From Nectonema munidae (Eukaryota > Nematomorpha > Nectonematoida > Nectonematidae), in contig JAUIRK010000064.1 of assembly GCA_030549495.1 (NCBI GenBank), positions 91,645-155,644 of the forward strand: DNA of 64,000 nt, written 5' to 3'. A program made the translations under genes and the position numbers. The notes below the pieces were generated by a model. It ran no database searches and was not told where the DNA came from. It worked only from the letters and a program-made list of their open reading frames with translations. Below, in pieces: positions 47,331 to 58,618 of this stretch; the first letter of the stretch is position 1, and every line of letters starts with the position of its first letter.

Positions 47331-48273
47331 TTAAAAAAACTATGCCTAGAAGCATTAGAAGATTCGATATGTTATCCTTAAAATAACCAAACAGTGCTAT
47401 TATTCAGAGCCGTTAAAAGTCTAGTTTTTTTAATAGCATGTCCTAAAATATGTTAAACTAACATACTGTCTTTTTTATAAAGTTCCTGTGCAGGAAATTC
47501 AAATTATTAGGTCAACAAAAGTCAACATTTTTGAATATTTCACCTTTCAAGACGTATTTTTGTAAGTAATCTGGATTTTGTAAATATTTCAGAAGTTAAA
47601 TTGTGAAAGCGCGTTTTAAGACCTCTGTAAAAACTTTTACACAATGAAGAGTTCACAAATCAATATATTATTATTTAATTTTTGCAATTATTTAAATGGT
47701 GTGTATTATGAAATAATAAGTTAAATCAAGTATAAAATCCCGTTGTGTCGAAGTCGGTTGTCTCAAACATTCGCTTAAGACGAACTTAGAGCTAATCCCC
47801 CTCAAACTTAATATCTAACACATTGCAAAAACTCTGCTTAACTCGAAGTTGGATGAGTCGAACATTCGGTTAAGTCGAACCATACGCGCTTCTCTCATTA
47901 TATCTATGTTCATTGTTTTTTCTACGCATGTGTCGAAGTGATTTAAAAGATTTTACTTAAGTATATCCTTGTGATAATACATTAAAGATTTTCATCTCTC
48001 TACTCTTTTGCTTCACTGCACATAATTGTGATATCTGTTGATACACTTCATAGTTCTATCTAGTTCTTCTCTTCACTCTGCTCACTCCAAAAGTTGTGTG
48101 TTCTGTGATTTTGACTGAGATATTTTCCAAAAGTCTGTTTATACGGGTATCCCATGATTTTTATGCTTATAGTCCTTATGCTTGTCGGTATATAATGTAG
48201 TGTTAAAATTTATTAGTTTATCATGAATTAACATTTTAAAAATATACAAGGTTTATTTTTTTGTTGAATGAAC

Positions 48274-48745
48274 CAGAGGCGTAGCTAGTGGTGGCGGCAG
48301 GGGCGGTCCGCCCCGGACCGCACATTTTAAGGGGCAGCATTTTGCCCTAGGTCACTTGTTAAAATATTTCATGTAATTTTAGTTTAAATTTTCTGTTCAA
48401 TTTAATCAATTTCAGTTTTTTGAAAGAAAATTTTTTTAATTATTGGCGGTTTTTTGACCTTCTGGTCATAGTAGATTTAATTGGTAAAAATGTAATTGTA
48501 TATTGATTTAGTTTTTATGATTCCTATTTTTGTTGTATTCTTCTTATCATGTTCTCTAATGAAACTTCTCAGCATAAATGAATGAATATTTTTTGATTTT
48601 CTTCCAGTTTCTTGTAGTTTGCTAAATAAATTTTCTTTCTTAAATTATCGTGACACATATTTTGGAAGCTTTTGAAACTTAACGTCATAAAGGGAGGCAA
48701 ATTTTACAACCCTCCCGGGCGGCATAAATGCTAGCTAAGCCTCTG
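48274..48745. mobile_element. 472-bp hAT MITE with 8-bp target duplication
   Basis: Ends CAGAGGCGTAGCTAG and, inverted, CAGAGGCTTAGCTAG (14 of 15). The flanks GAATGAAC at 48266..48273 and 48746..48753 are a perfect 8-bp duplication. Both sub-terminal parts are GC-rich (GGCGGTCCGCCCC; CCCTCCCGGGCGGC). No coding. Confidence 0.92.
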
Positions 48746-49656
48746 GAATGAACCATTTTTACAGAATTCTTAAATTTGGGTTTTAAAATTCAAAGTGATA
48801 AAAAATAATTTGGAGCTTTTCTGTTCATCTTTCGACTATTGAATTTACGATGAATTTCAAAATTCTTATTTTCAATCTTATTAAATATAATCCTTTCAAT
48901 TGTTTTTGATTAAATTTTTATTCAACTTTTTTAAGCGTATTATAAAATGTCAAAGCTTAAATTATTGAGGATAAAAACCATTTAACACACTCTTCAAGCA
49001 GTACAAGGTTATACATGACAAAACTCGCAAAACTGGATCCTTATTGTCTATCAATACTGTAGACACAGGAAACTGGGATAAATTTATTTTTCTATTGTCA
49101 CGAGATTTATGCGTAAGTTAAGTGTTAGGAATGTTGATATTATGTAATTAGAATAAAATAAATTTCATTTTACAAACAACCCAGTAAACACATACTATAA
49201 CTCCAATTCATCACTCAACTTGTCCAATACTTTTCAATCGCGAATTAACAAAACTTTTATTAGTGTAGAGTAATGATAGAAAAGTGTGTAAACTGGAAAG
49301 TTTGCACTTAGTATTCATTTGGAGTCTTTTTGATTTTGTTTTAAATTCTGTGGAATCGCAAGAATGAAGAGTATAATAATTGTGTATCAAAAACGGCAAA
49401 ACTTCATAAAAGTGGTTTTTCCTAGATCTACAGTTAGTTTTTGAGATAACGTATTGTAAATTAATTTTTTTATTGAGAAGAAGTGGGTGCCATATATTTG
49501 ATTCATTTGTTTTACTCAAATTTTGTTGATTGTTTCAATTAGTGAAATTTTCGAAAGTTTTTTTAATCTTCAATATTTATTTTCAGATTTCATAGATTTG
49601 AAAAAGTTTTTTACTTTCATACCTGTTTTAAAGTATTTAATTAGAGTTTTTGAAAA

Positions 49657-50953
49657 ATGGACAAGCCTAAAAGAAACCTAACTGTTCATAGCATGGAGTT
49701 AAAATGTCAAGCAATTGAAAAAGTCGAAAAAGGTGAAAAGAAAGTTGTTGTGGCTAAAGAATTCAACATTCAAGAATCCGTCAAAGTAAGTTCCCAGATG
49801 TTGAATAAGCACTTTTTTCATGGTTTAAGCAAGCTCGAATTCAAGGTATTCCTATATCTGGAGCAATACTGCAGGCAAAAGCAACGAAACTTGCGAGAGA
49901 TATGCAATATAATGATTTCAAGTGTAGTGAAGGATGGCTGAACAGATTGAAAGGTAGATACGATATAAGTTGTAGAGTTATCAGTGGTGAAGGTAATAGC
50001 GTAAATATGGAATCAGTTAGTACTTGGATCAATACTACACTTCCTTCAATACTTGAGAAATATTCCCAAAATGATGTTTATAATGCTGATGAATTCGCAT
50101 TATTTTATAAACTTCTGCCCTCAAAATCTTTAACTTATAAAGAAGAAAGATGTTTTGGGGGTAAACTATCAAAAGAAAGAATCACAGTTTTAGTGTGTTC
50201 TAATGTATCTGGAACGCATAAGTTACCTTTGTTTGTGATCGGCAAATCACTGAAACCAAGATGTTTTAAAGGAGTCAAATCTCTTCCTACCGAATATACA
50301 GCAAACAGACGTGCTTGGATGAATGAAAAAACTTTCTCAAGCTGTCTCAATAGAATTGACCAGTTGTTTAAATCTAAAAATCGTAAAATAGCCCTATTTT
50401 TAGATAATGTGGCTTCTCACACAAAACAAACGCTCAGTAATGCTGACTTATATTTCTTACCTCCAAATGCTACTTCTAAAACTCAACCAATGGATCAAGG
50501 GGTGATCAGGAATATAAAACGTACTATCGTCGTTTTTTAGTTGAAAAACAAATTTTTTCTATCGAAAATAACATGAAGATCCCAACCCTTAATGTTTTAG
50601 ACGCTTTACATTTGGTGCAACTTGCATGGTCCTGTGTCGAATCTGGTACTATATTAAATTGCTTCAAACATGCTGGATTTTTTCCATCATCCAACGAAGA
50701 TACTGAAGATTTTGATCAAGATATTCATCGAGACGAAAACATGTTAGAAAAAGCAAAAGAGTTAGGAATCACAATGCCCTCATTTGAAGAATACATTTGT
50801 GTAGATGATGATGTTATTGCAAATGCTCCTTTGACAGATGAAGATATTTTATTGGCAGTTGGAAGAAAAACAATGAACTGGATGATAGTGATGAACTTTC
50901 AGATTGTTCTAATTCGTCTACAGCACAAATACCAAGCACCTCAGCAGCATTGA
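49657..50953 (+). pseudogene. pogo-type transposase (TIGD4/6-like) in frame pieces
   Basis: MDKPKRNLTVHSMELKCQAI starts a CENP-B-N helix-turn-helix (KVVVAKEFNIQES). After a frame change near 49795, WFKQARIQGIPISGAILQAK, then DFKCSEGWLNRLKGRYDI form the CENP-B DNA-binding domain. The catalytic blocks are all present: VYNADEFALFYKLLP, then KIALFLDNVASHTK, then NATSKTQPMDQGVI, so all three Asp are kept. The DET Thr is Phe and DNxxAH reads DNVASH. A second frame change near 50525 leads into YRRFLVEKQIFSIENN and the C-terminal part ending about 50953. Few breaks. Confidence 0.88.
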
Positions 50954-51979
50954 GTATGTGTTCTGATTTAAGATTATTTTTTCAAACTCAAAAAAGTTCA
51001 TCAGATGTGTTTGACTGCATTGCAAAGTTGGAGAATCATATAGAAAAATTACAGAAAAATAAGCTTGTACAACGCACAATTAAAGATTATTTTACCGTCA
51101 GAAATTTATGATTTGATTGATTTTAGTGAATATAAAAAATAATTTTTAAAATTTATGAAGCCCAAATTTCATTTATAGCACTATCATTTATCTCGAACTT
51201 CTTTTGTGTCGAAGTTTTTTATGTTCCCCTTGAAGTTCGACACAACGAGATTTTACTGTATTTTAAATTCTATCTGACCTAAATTCATAGATAACTTTCA
51301 ATTATCAAGCAAAGTACCGTTTTTTTAATTTAGCGTAAACAATTTTTTGCATTTTAAATACATACTTTTTTCAAATAATTAAAGGCTTATTGCTTACAAT
51401 TTAGTGGATGGGAAAATTTTGATGTTTAAAAAAGTTTTATTGAAATACACGCGTATTTGATTGCAGTCAATTATGGTATTCCAGCAGAAAAAGCACACAG
51501 CGTGTTATTGGACAATTTCATGTGACTTGTTTTGCGGATCTTTTGATGCGAACAAATTTTTATTTAATAATAAAAATCCATGAAAGCAGCAACAATTAAG
51601 AGCAGACTAAGAACTTTTTGACAGTTTCAGTTTCACCGAATTCAAGTCATTACAAAGTGAAGAAGGTAGTTTAGTGATACAATGTAATATTGGGAAAACT
51701 TTGGAGAAGTTAAAAAGATTGCGAAGAGACTAATTACAATCATAAGTAAACTTCTTGCATTCATGAAGAATTGCAAATGATTTCGAATGTTTAGTAAACT
51801 TGGTCAAAATATAAAATTGAAACAAAAAGATCATTTAAAAATTCATTACATTAATTTACTAAATACCATACTTTAAATTAAATATTATTTGTTGTTTTAC
51901 CAAAATTTAGCAGAAGAAAACAATTCTTCTGTCCTTTTTTTGTTGTTTCTAGACTTTTAAATTTTATTAAAAAAAAAAA

Positions 51980-52975
51980 AGAATGGAAGAAATAGTTACT
52001 CCAAGGAAAAAATATCTGATGAAATTAAATCAAAGATAGTTTATCTTCACTTCAATGGAAATCGCAAGTAGAAATTTGATAAAAAAATAAATTAGCAAAT
52101 AGTACGGTTAATAAATTGTTCAAACGTTCAAAAAATTTGGTACTTATGAAGCAAAGAAAAGAGGTGGAAATATAAAGAAGATATGCACTTTTGAGATTAA
52201 AAGAAAAATTAAAGAAAAAAGTCAGTATCATCAGTACGGAATAGAATTCTAAAAAAATTCCATCATTCCTAGAAAAATACTATCTCTACTCCAGAAAGAA
52301 GAAATCGTGTGTTGACAATTCAGAAAAGATATGAATTTTCTAACTTATTTAGAGAGCGTGAATTAAAAACTTCATGTGAATGTTTTATATTTTTAGACGA
52401 CGTTGCTTTACCAAAAGAGGACGTTCAAAAAGGAAACATCTGCAATTGTCTCTGTTTCAGTAGCAAGAAGTAGAAATATTTTTGTTGTTGCAGCCATGAA
52501 TAAAAATCAAATGATATATAACAACCTTTTTGACGTTACAATAAATGGAGATAGATTTAAAGGTTGTTTACAAGAAATAAAAAGTTGTTGCACCAAGTTA
52601 AATATAGTAAATCCAGTTTTCATCATGGACAAGGCAATTATTCATCATTAAAAAAAATTTGAATTTTGAATACAAAGCTGCATAAAAAAATTAACAAAAA
52701 CGAAATCACGATAATGAAGAAGAAAGATATAATTTCGCATCCATATGAACTCCACGAACACACACAAGCAACAACAGTGGCAGTGGAAAAACAATTACAG
52801 TGCTTATTATCAAAGTTTTCTCTTAAAATAGCAAATTTTCAAAAAAGAATACTTTCAAATATCCTATGCTATATGGCAATACTATTAGCAATTGCAAAAC
52901 GTGATTTTAACCGATTTAGAACGAATGTTCGCAAAGGAAACGCAGACAAACTCTTGTTTTGAATAGAATTAAATA
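51980..52975 (+). pseudogene. mariner/Tc1-like transposase relic
   Basis: The N-terminal part in pieces reads TFKKFGTYEAKKRGGNIKKI (helix-turn-helix linker region, 52120..52190). The first catalytic block is FIFLDDVALPK (about 52388..52420). RETSAIVSVSVARSRNIFVV, AAMNKNQMIYNNLFDVTING and PVFIMDKAIIHH (second Asp block) follow in a frame open to 52651. Downstream pieces to about 52975 (VAWVPFGKNIDTKW) complete it. The order matches Tc1/mariner-type transposases. Tips were not identified. Several breaks. Confidence 0.65.
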
Positions 52976-53591
52976 GAGATTACTGAAGTTGCATGGGTTC
53001 CCTTTGGGAAGAACATCGATACTAAATGGGTTAACAATAAAATTATATTTATTTTTTAGGTAAATTTTTTCGCGAAAGGTCACTTTTTTGTGTCATTAGG
53101 TCAATTTTTTGACACCTTAGTTTATATTCTAAATTTCTAATTGTTTGCCTTATGATGATTTGAACCCCGTCGAATTCATATCTTGAAATACTTCGCTCAG
53201 GAAAAGATCTGGTTGTCTCTTTGGAGAACATATAATTAATTTCGATTTTTCTGACCCCTATAAGTCTGTCCTTCATATTTATTTATAAATCAATACATTA
53301 TTTGACTTAGTTGAAAATGAATTTAAAACCCCTCAGTACTAGTAGAATTGTATAAAAATTAAACCCATAAACACAGGCAAATAATTGAATCACGTCGTTC
53401 TTATGCTCCTCTCCCCGATCCAGAAGTTTTACATTATGTGCACATAAAAAACGTCGCAAATACTCGGAAAATTAATAACACGCACTTTAGAAACAGAAAT
53501 TGAACAAATAAATTGTATGTCTTTTAATATAGCAAATTGAAAATTATTAAATCCAAAATTTAGTTAGTGCAAATGCATTCTATATTGTGGA

Positions 53592-53847
53592 TAGTGGCCT
53601 AGTCGAGAAGCGGCCTTTGATCCCGCCCCCTCCTATTTTTATTCTCTTGCTAATATAAATCTATCTGCATTGATGAAGTGTTAAAAAAAAATTCCAAAAA
53701 TCCCACACGCTTCAGCTTATTTAAAAAATTTTTTGTTGACTTTCAAGTTTCTGAGAAATTAGAGATTTCTATTTTTAAAACCATTTAAAGTTAAAATAAA
53801 TGTGTTCCTTTGTGCCACTCCATTTTTTATTTTTCGCTACGCCACTG
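53592..53847. mobile_element. 256-bp hAT MITE with near-perfect 8-bp target duplication
   Basis: The right end, inverted, is CAGTGGCGTAGCGAAAAAT; the left end is TAGTGGCCTAGTCGAGAAG. Flanks ATTGTGGA (53584..53591) and ATTGTGAA (53848..53855) match at 7 of 8. It belongs to the CAGTGGCGTAGC group of hAT MITEs, as does 57111..57308. Non-coding. Confidence 0.75.
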
Positions 53848-53855
53848 ATTGTGAA

Positions 53856-54952
53856 TTATACTATATAAAAAATGTCGACAGATAAAGAAAATGAGTTAAA
53901 AATTCTCACCATCTTCCAACATTATTGAAATAAAGATATTTAGTAAAATTTTATATGAAAATTCAATCTTTTCAACAAAGAGTTTTAAAAGTCTGTTGGT
54001 TGGCCAAACAAAACTATTTAAAAAAAAGTTGATAGAGGAAAATGTGCCTGAAAACAAAAAATTATGGAATGAAATTAATTATCTTAGAAACAAAAATATG
54101 TAAGGTAGTATTACAATAAAAAATAATGGAAAATAGAAGGAAAATGATTTTACACATCATACATGCGAAATTTTTTAGATAAAAAGTCAACAACTAGTTC
54201 AAAGTTGAAAAAAGTTCGATTAAATAACCCTCAGATTCTCTAATAAAATGCTTTCAAAAAAATTTCAACTATTTATGATTCGTTATAATTTATTATTAGT
54301 TAGTTAAATAAAAATATGAATTCCCTGAGAAACGATTACTGCTCAGATGTTAAAGATTTTAAATCATCTTGTCCAGTTATGGTGAGGGATGCAGAGTTGA
54401 GTAAAACACCTGATTTCGATTTCCAAATCTAATAACATGTGGATGAATTCTAATAAAAACTAACGTCTTGAAATTACAAATTGACTCCATAAAAATAATG
54501 CTTAATGGTTCATTATCCCTTTTTATATTATGAGTTTCGTGAACTTAACCACATAAAGTTTTGCTAAACAAATTAGATGGACATAATAATGATAAATTCA
54601 ATGTAATGAAATGCTACAGAATTGAATTTTTTTTTGAAAATTTATTAATAAAATAATAACGTTTGCAGTGAGTTTTTTAAGGACGATTTCGTTAGGAAGA
54701 TCTCTGGATTATCTTAAAGTTTAAAAGTTAGAAAATAAAACATCAATAAATTCAAATATTTTAGAAAGAAAAATAAGAAGTATAAACAAGTTATAATTCA
54801 TTAAATTTCGTGTGCTGAAATGGTTTCATGGAAATAATTGAGGAATATATTAAAGCTCTATCTATATGAAAAATACTAAAAAAATTCAGGCTTTTATTTT
54901 AATTAAAAATTATATTGTTCATGTAATATAAATAACTGTTGTAATTGTAATG
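53856..54952. other. AT-rich spacer
   Basis: Nothing recognised. Confidence 0.4.
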
Positions 54953-55366
54953 AAGAACGATTTATTCAAATTTATACGTTATATGAGAATACATACATTT
55001 TGTGTAAGTATTTATCCTTCAGGTGGTGTATGTGAGTCTACATTGGATATATTTTTATTTTTAACATAATCAATATTTGTATTTGACTTCTCTAACAAAC
55101 ACAAGTAGCAATATTAGGAACTTTTATTAGCCCTAAATATGTACTCTAAACTATACTATGATTTAAGAACGATTTATTCAAATTTATACGTTATATGAGA
55201 ATACATACATTTTGTGTAAGTATTTATCCTTCAGGTGGTGTATGTGAGTCTACATTGGATATATTTTTATTTTAAACATAATCAATATTTGTATTTGACT
55301 TCTCTAACACACACAAGTAGCATTAGGAACTTTTATTAGCTCTAAATATGTACTCTAAACTATACA
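54953..55366. repeat. 212-bp tandem duplication
   Basis: AAGAACGATTTATTCAAATT starts at 54953 and again at 55165. The two units stay aligned to CTCTAAACTATAC with only a handful of differences (small substitutions and a 3-base gap around AGTAGCA). A recent local duplication. The unit has no coding sequence. Confidence 0.92.
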
Positions 55367-55789
55367 TTTTACAAATTAAATAGTGGTCATTGATGCTTTA
55401 ACTTTTAACAATTCGTGTGCGTGTAAAATTTTATTAAATTATTTATTTTTCTTTTTCTCATCAGCACCCTTTAAACAAAACAAATTCTTAACCAAAATAT
55501 AAAAAATAAATATTAATATTTTACTTACACTTACAAAAACCATAAAAATTTCAAATTTATGTTGGTATAATACAAAAGGTTTACTAATAAAGACTGTATG
55601 GAAAAAGTCAAAAAATTTTGTTTTTAAATTGAGGGAATATTACCGAAAAAAGGCTATAATTGGAGTAAAACAATAACTTACAAAAAAATTAAGTCATTTA
55701 AACAATTTTATTTTTTTGTTTATATTGCCCTAAAAAATATTATTTTAGTTCACATATATAAAAAGAACCAATTTTAAACATGTATATTA
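55367..55789. other. AT-rich spacer
   Basis: Nothing recognised. Confidence 0.4.
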
Positions 55790-56260
55790 AAACAGCAAAC
55801 GAATGGTAGACATTTTTTTTCCGCGAAATCATTAGGAGTAGAATAACTGCAAGAAAAATATTTGACAAAATTGGCAATTTTTTACAACACATTGTATTAA
55901 GCCAAAACATGAACTTGGAGTATATACTGACCCCCTCTAGCAATTTCTTATCGTCATTCTAGTTTTCAGAATCTGGGTTAGCAAAATACTTGTAATCGAC
56001 GCCCAGTGCCCTATTGATTGAAAACCATACGTGGTGAATTGAAAAATGTTCTCAATGGTGTTTTTAAAACAGCGTGTTTCAATAAAGCAAATTTGTACAA
56101 CTCTTGTTTTTTTGGGACTTGTTCAAAATAATGTTTCCGAATTGAAAAAACTGTTGCTGCACTTAAATTTGAAGTGGCTTTCCAAAGGGAAAGATTTAAA
56201 GCGATACTATGGAAAAAAATCCAGCAATGTCTGCAAAATAAACCTAACATGTAAGTAAAA
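55790..56260 (+). pseudogene. ZBED5-like hAT transposase relic, second copy
   Basis: The nucleotide sequence is alignable to the minus strand of 38300..38690: CTCTAGCAATTTCTTATCG, GTTTTCAGAATCTGGGTTA and TTGAAAAATGTTCTCAATGG are shared in order. It extends further with LNLKWLSKGKDLKRYYG, equivalent to the VRWLSRGNVLxRVxEL block. No tips found. Heavily decayed. Confidence 0.7.
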
Positions 56261-57102
56261 TTTTCTGATATCCGTTTTCGTATATTCCTTTAATTTTTTG
56301 TGAAAATAATTAAATCTGTAAATTCTTTTAATGTTGTGCTGCAATAAAAGGAGATAACAGTGCTCGCTTGTCATAAAAAAAACGTGGCAGCTTCTAAAAA
56401 GAATATCAAATTATTGCATTCTTAGAAAGGATTTCATTATTTTCATATCTAAGCATATATGTTGATCCAAATAAGAGTTTCATCAATGAAGATGTCCTAG
56501 AAGCCATTAAACACCGTCTAAAATATCTTAGTCAAAAAAAGAATTTTTGTTTCCTTTTTGGCCCCGATCCTTTTTTCTTAAAAGCCCCCCTCCCCTTAAT
56601 GTGTTTTCAGGGGGTGAAAATGACCTTCGCCAAATATTTTTCTATAAGTAAGAGTTGCTGCTTGTTTATAAAACATGTATGATGATCGCATTATAGAATG
56701 TAATCATCATTCTAATACATGATAATGTAAGATAAGAGAATAAAAGAAGGAATGCAGACTTTCGAATAAATCAAACATCATGTCAAGTTTCTCTGAAATT
56801 CCTATCGAACATATTTTACAGACGATGTGTGATAGCTATATAATAATAATCCATTGCTTCAATATGCACACAATAAGTAAGCAATGTTTATCACAATGTC
56901 TCCTCTTTATAGTATTTTTGAGCAAACACATGTTGATGATCCACTAGATTTTTTCATATTCTGTCACAGTGATTCTATTTCTCTTTCTGTCTCCTCTGTT
57001 TTTCTCCTCCGCTTTCTCTGCAAAAACTTAATCATTCACTCAAGCTCTCGTCTTTCATTCAAGCCTTCTTCTCTTGTCAGCTCTCCTATCTCATTGAGCT
57101 CT
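56261..57102. other. Spacer without a gene
   Basis: 56940..57102 is unusually CT-rich (CTCTC runs). The 92-codon frame at 56884..57162 is a product of this composition. Confidence 0.4.
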
Positions 57103-57110
57103 CTTCTCTC

Positions 57111-57308
57111 CAGTGACGTAGCTAGGCTGGGCATGAGGGGCCGTTCCCACACTCATATGTAGCGCATGGTGCCCCCGTGCATCTTATGCGATATCAGTTT
57201 TTGAAAATTTCTCCAATTAAAGGATCAAGAAAGTATAAATAATGTTGCGCAAGTTTTTTGTTTTTAAATTGTGCCCCTTCTATCAACTTTTTTTTGGCTA
57301 CACCACTG
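57111..57308. mobile_element. 198-bp hAT MITE with near-perfect 8-bp target duplication
   Basis: Left end CAGTGACGTAGCTAGGC; right end, inverted, CAGTGGTGTAGCC. Flanks CTTCTCTC (57103..57110) and CTTCTGTC (57309..57316) match at 7 of 8. Non-coding. Related tips occur at 53592..53847 and, with CAGAGGCGTAGC, at 48274..48745. Confidence 0.8.
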
Positions 57309-57805
57309 CTTCTGTCTAATTTGCATTTTGAGTTAAATTAAAATAATTTTCAATCGTTACAATTTTATATCAATGAATATTGCTAGACTCGCGTTAATAA
57401 TTTTTTTACACAAAAGTCACTTAATCTTTATTACTGCGTTTGTTAAATTTTGTAACATTTGAAAACTTTAATTTTTTCAAGTCAAGAAATTTTTTTCAAT
57501 AGTTATTTGGGAATGAATATTTTGACTATCTATTCAGTTTAAAAGCAAGAATACTCTATTTGCTTAATATTTGAGCAGAGATATTTTTATAATGTTCGAT
57601 TGTTAAATTTTATAAGTAACACTGTACTTTTTTTAAGAAAATTTGTTGATTATTATAATAAAAATATAATATCGAAACAAAATGTTTCAGTTGGTAAAAA
57701 TGTAATTGATCTATTTATGACAGTTGTCAGAATTTTATTTGTAGACAAATATTCAAATAAACGCAATGATTTTCTTTTCTCGTATACTTTCATTTATGTT
57801 AGTTT

Positions 57806-58163
57806 GGTCCTCAGACATTTCGCCTCATTATTTTCATAAGACAGTTCGTCCCATGGACAATTTGCCCCATTATTTTCATAAGACAGTTCGTCCTATGGAC
57901 AATTCGCCTCATTATTTTCATAAGACATTTTGTTTCATGGACAATTCGCCCCGTTATTTTCATAAGATATTTTGTCTCATGGACAATTCTAAAAAATTAA
58001 GAGATAAAATGATTATTTTGAAATAATCTAATAGAGATAAAATAAACAAGAATATAAAATTTTTTAATAATTTTACACATATAATAATCAAAGATGGATG
58101 AAACAAATAGCCTATGAGACAATTTGTCCAGGGGGCATTCTATGGGCGAAATGTCTGTCGACC
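57806..58163. mobile_element. 358-bp MITE carrying a 42-bp minisatellite
   Basis: Left end GGTCCTCAGACATTTCGCC and right end, inverted, GGTCGACAGACATTTCGCC share 17 of 19 bases. Flanks GTTAGTTT (57798..57805) and GTTGGTTT (58164..58171) match at 7 of 8, so an 8-bp duplication is likely. The tandem repeat at 57823..57990 fills the left half. Confidence 0.82.
57823..57990. repeat. 42-bp minisatellite, four units
   Basis: Units start at 57823, 57865, 57907 and 57949, each CC(T/C)C(A/G)TTATTTTCATAAGA followed by a GTCNNATGGACAATTCG-type half. 42 is a multiple of three, which makes a repeated 14-residue open reading (PHYFHKTVRPMDN) that is almost certainly not coding. The first unit overlaps the left terminal repeat, whose CAGACATTTCGCC resembles the unit's own GGACAATTCGCC. 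The array may have grown from the terminal repeat. Confidence 0.9.
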
Positions 58164-58373
58164 GTTGGTTTAAATAATTTTTTAATTATAAGGGTTAGCT
58201 ACTTAAACGTTGGCTTTTGCTGCTTATAAAAACTTGAAAATATCAAATAAACTCTAATTCTTTATGCCTCCTATTATTTTGAAATTATTCTGATAACAGA
58301 CGGTTCCATTTTAAAATAGTGAAAATTGCTTTATTAGTTTGTCAAACTATGAACAAATTCGTATCTATTAGGA

Positions 58374-58440
58374 ATCGAATCCAGAGGCTTTCGTGCTGAG
58401 TCCATCATCTCAGCCAACCTACTATGCCACCCATAGAGTA
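58374..58440 (-). repeat. tRNA-like (SINE-type) sequence
   Basis: On the minus strand, GTGGCATAGTAGGTTGGCTG resembles an A-box and GGATTCGATTCC resembles a B-box, about 35 nt apart. GATGATGGACTC between them resembles a tRNA-Ser/Leu anticodon region. The 3' acceptor strand is absent, so a SINE head or tRNA pseudogene is more likely than a working tRNA. A (GGTA)n microsatellite adjoins at 58445..58481. Confidence 0.4.
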
Positions 58441-58618
58441 TGCTGTAGGTAGGTAGGTAGATAGGTAGGTAGGTAGGTAGAGATGTCAAAGCACTTTCCA
58501 AATTTAATTGATATGCTTGCAAATTCCTTGATGGGGGTTGAAGAAAAGAATGCAAAGAAGAATGTTAGGAGTATTCTAGAAATAATATATATATATATAT
58601 AGAGAAGGATAGTCGGTT

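Larger units (their letters stand above)
47727..51258 (+). mobile_element. pogo/Tigger-type transposon, TIGD4/6-like, with nested MITE
   Basis: The right end, reverse-complemented, is CAGTAAAATCTCGTTGTGTC followed by GAACTTCAAGG. The left end has TAAAATCCCGTTGTGTCGAA from 47733. TA lies at 51259..51260. The left subterminal region repeats ACTTCGA / TCGAACATTCG motifs (47750..47880). Transposase is at 49657..50953. A 472-bp hAT MITE (48274..48745) sits in the 5' non-coding part. Confidence 0.85.

Noticed and set aside
56884-57162. 92-codon Ser/Leu-rich frame
   Set aside because: Product of a CT-rich tract running into a MITE.
57766-58026. 86-codon frame with four 14-residue repeats
   Set aside because: Explained by the 42-bp minisatellite inside a MITE; no start context or flanking exons.
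58374-58440. Functional tRNA gene
   Set aside because: A- and B-box-like blocks are present but no paired acceptor stem is visible, and a SINE or tRNA pseudogene fits better.
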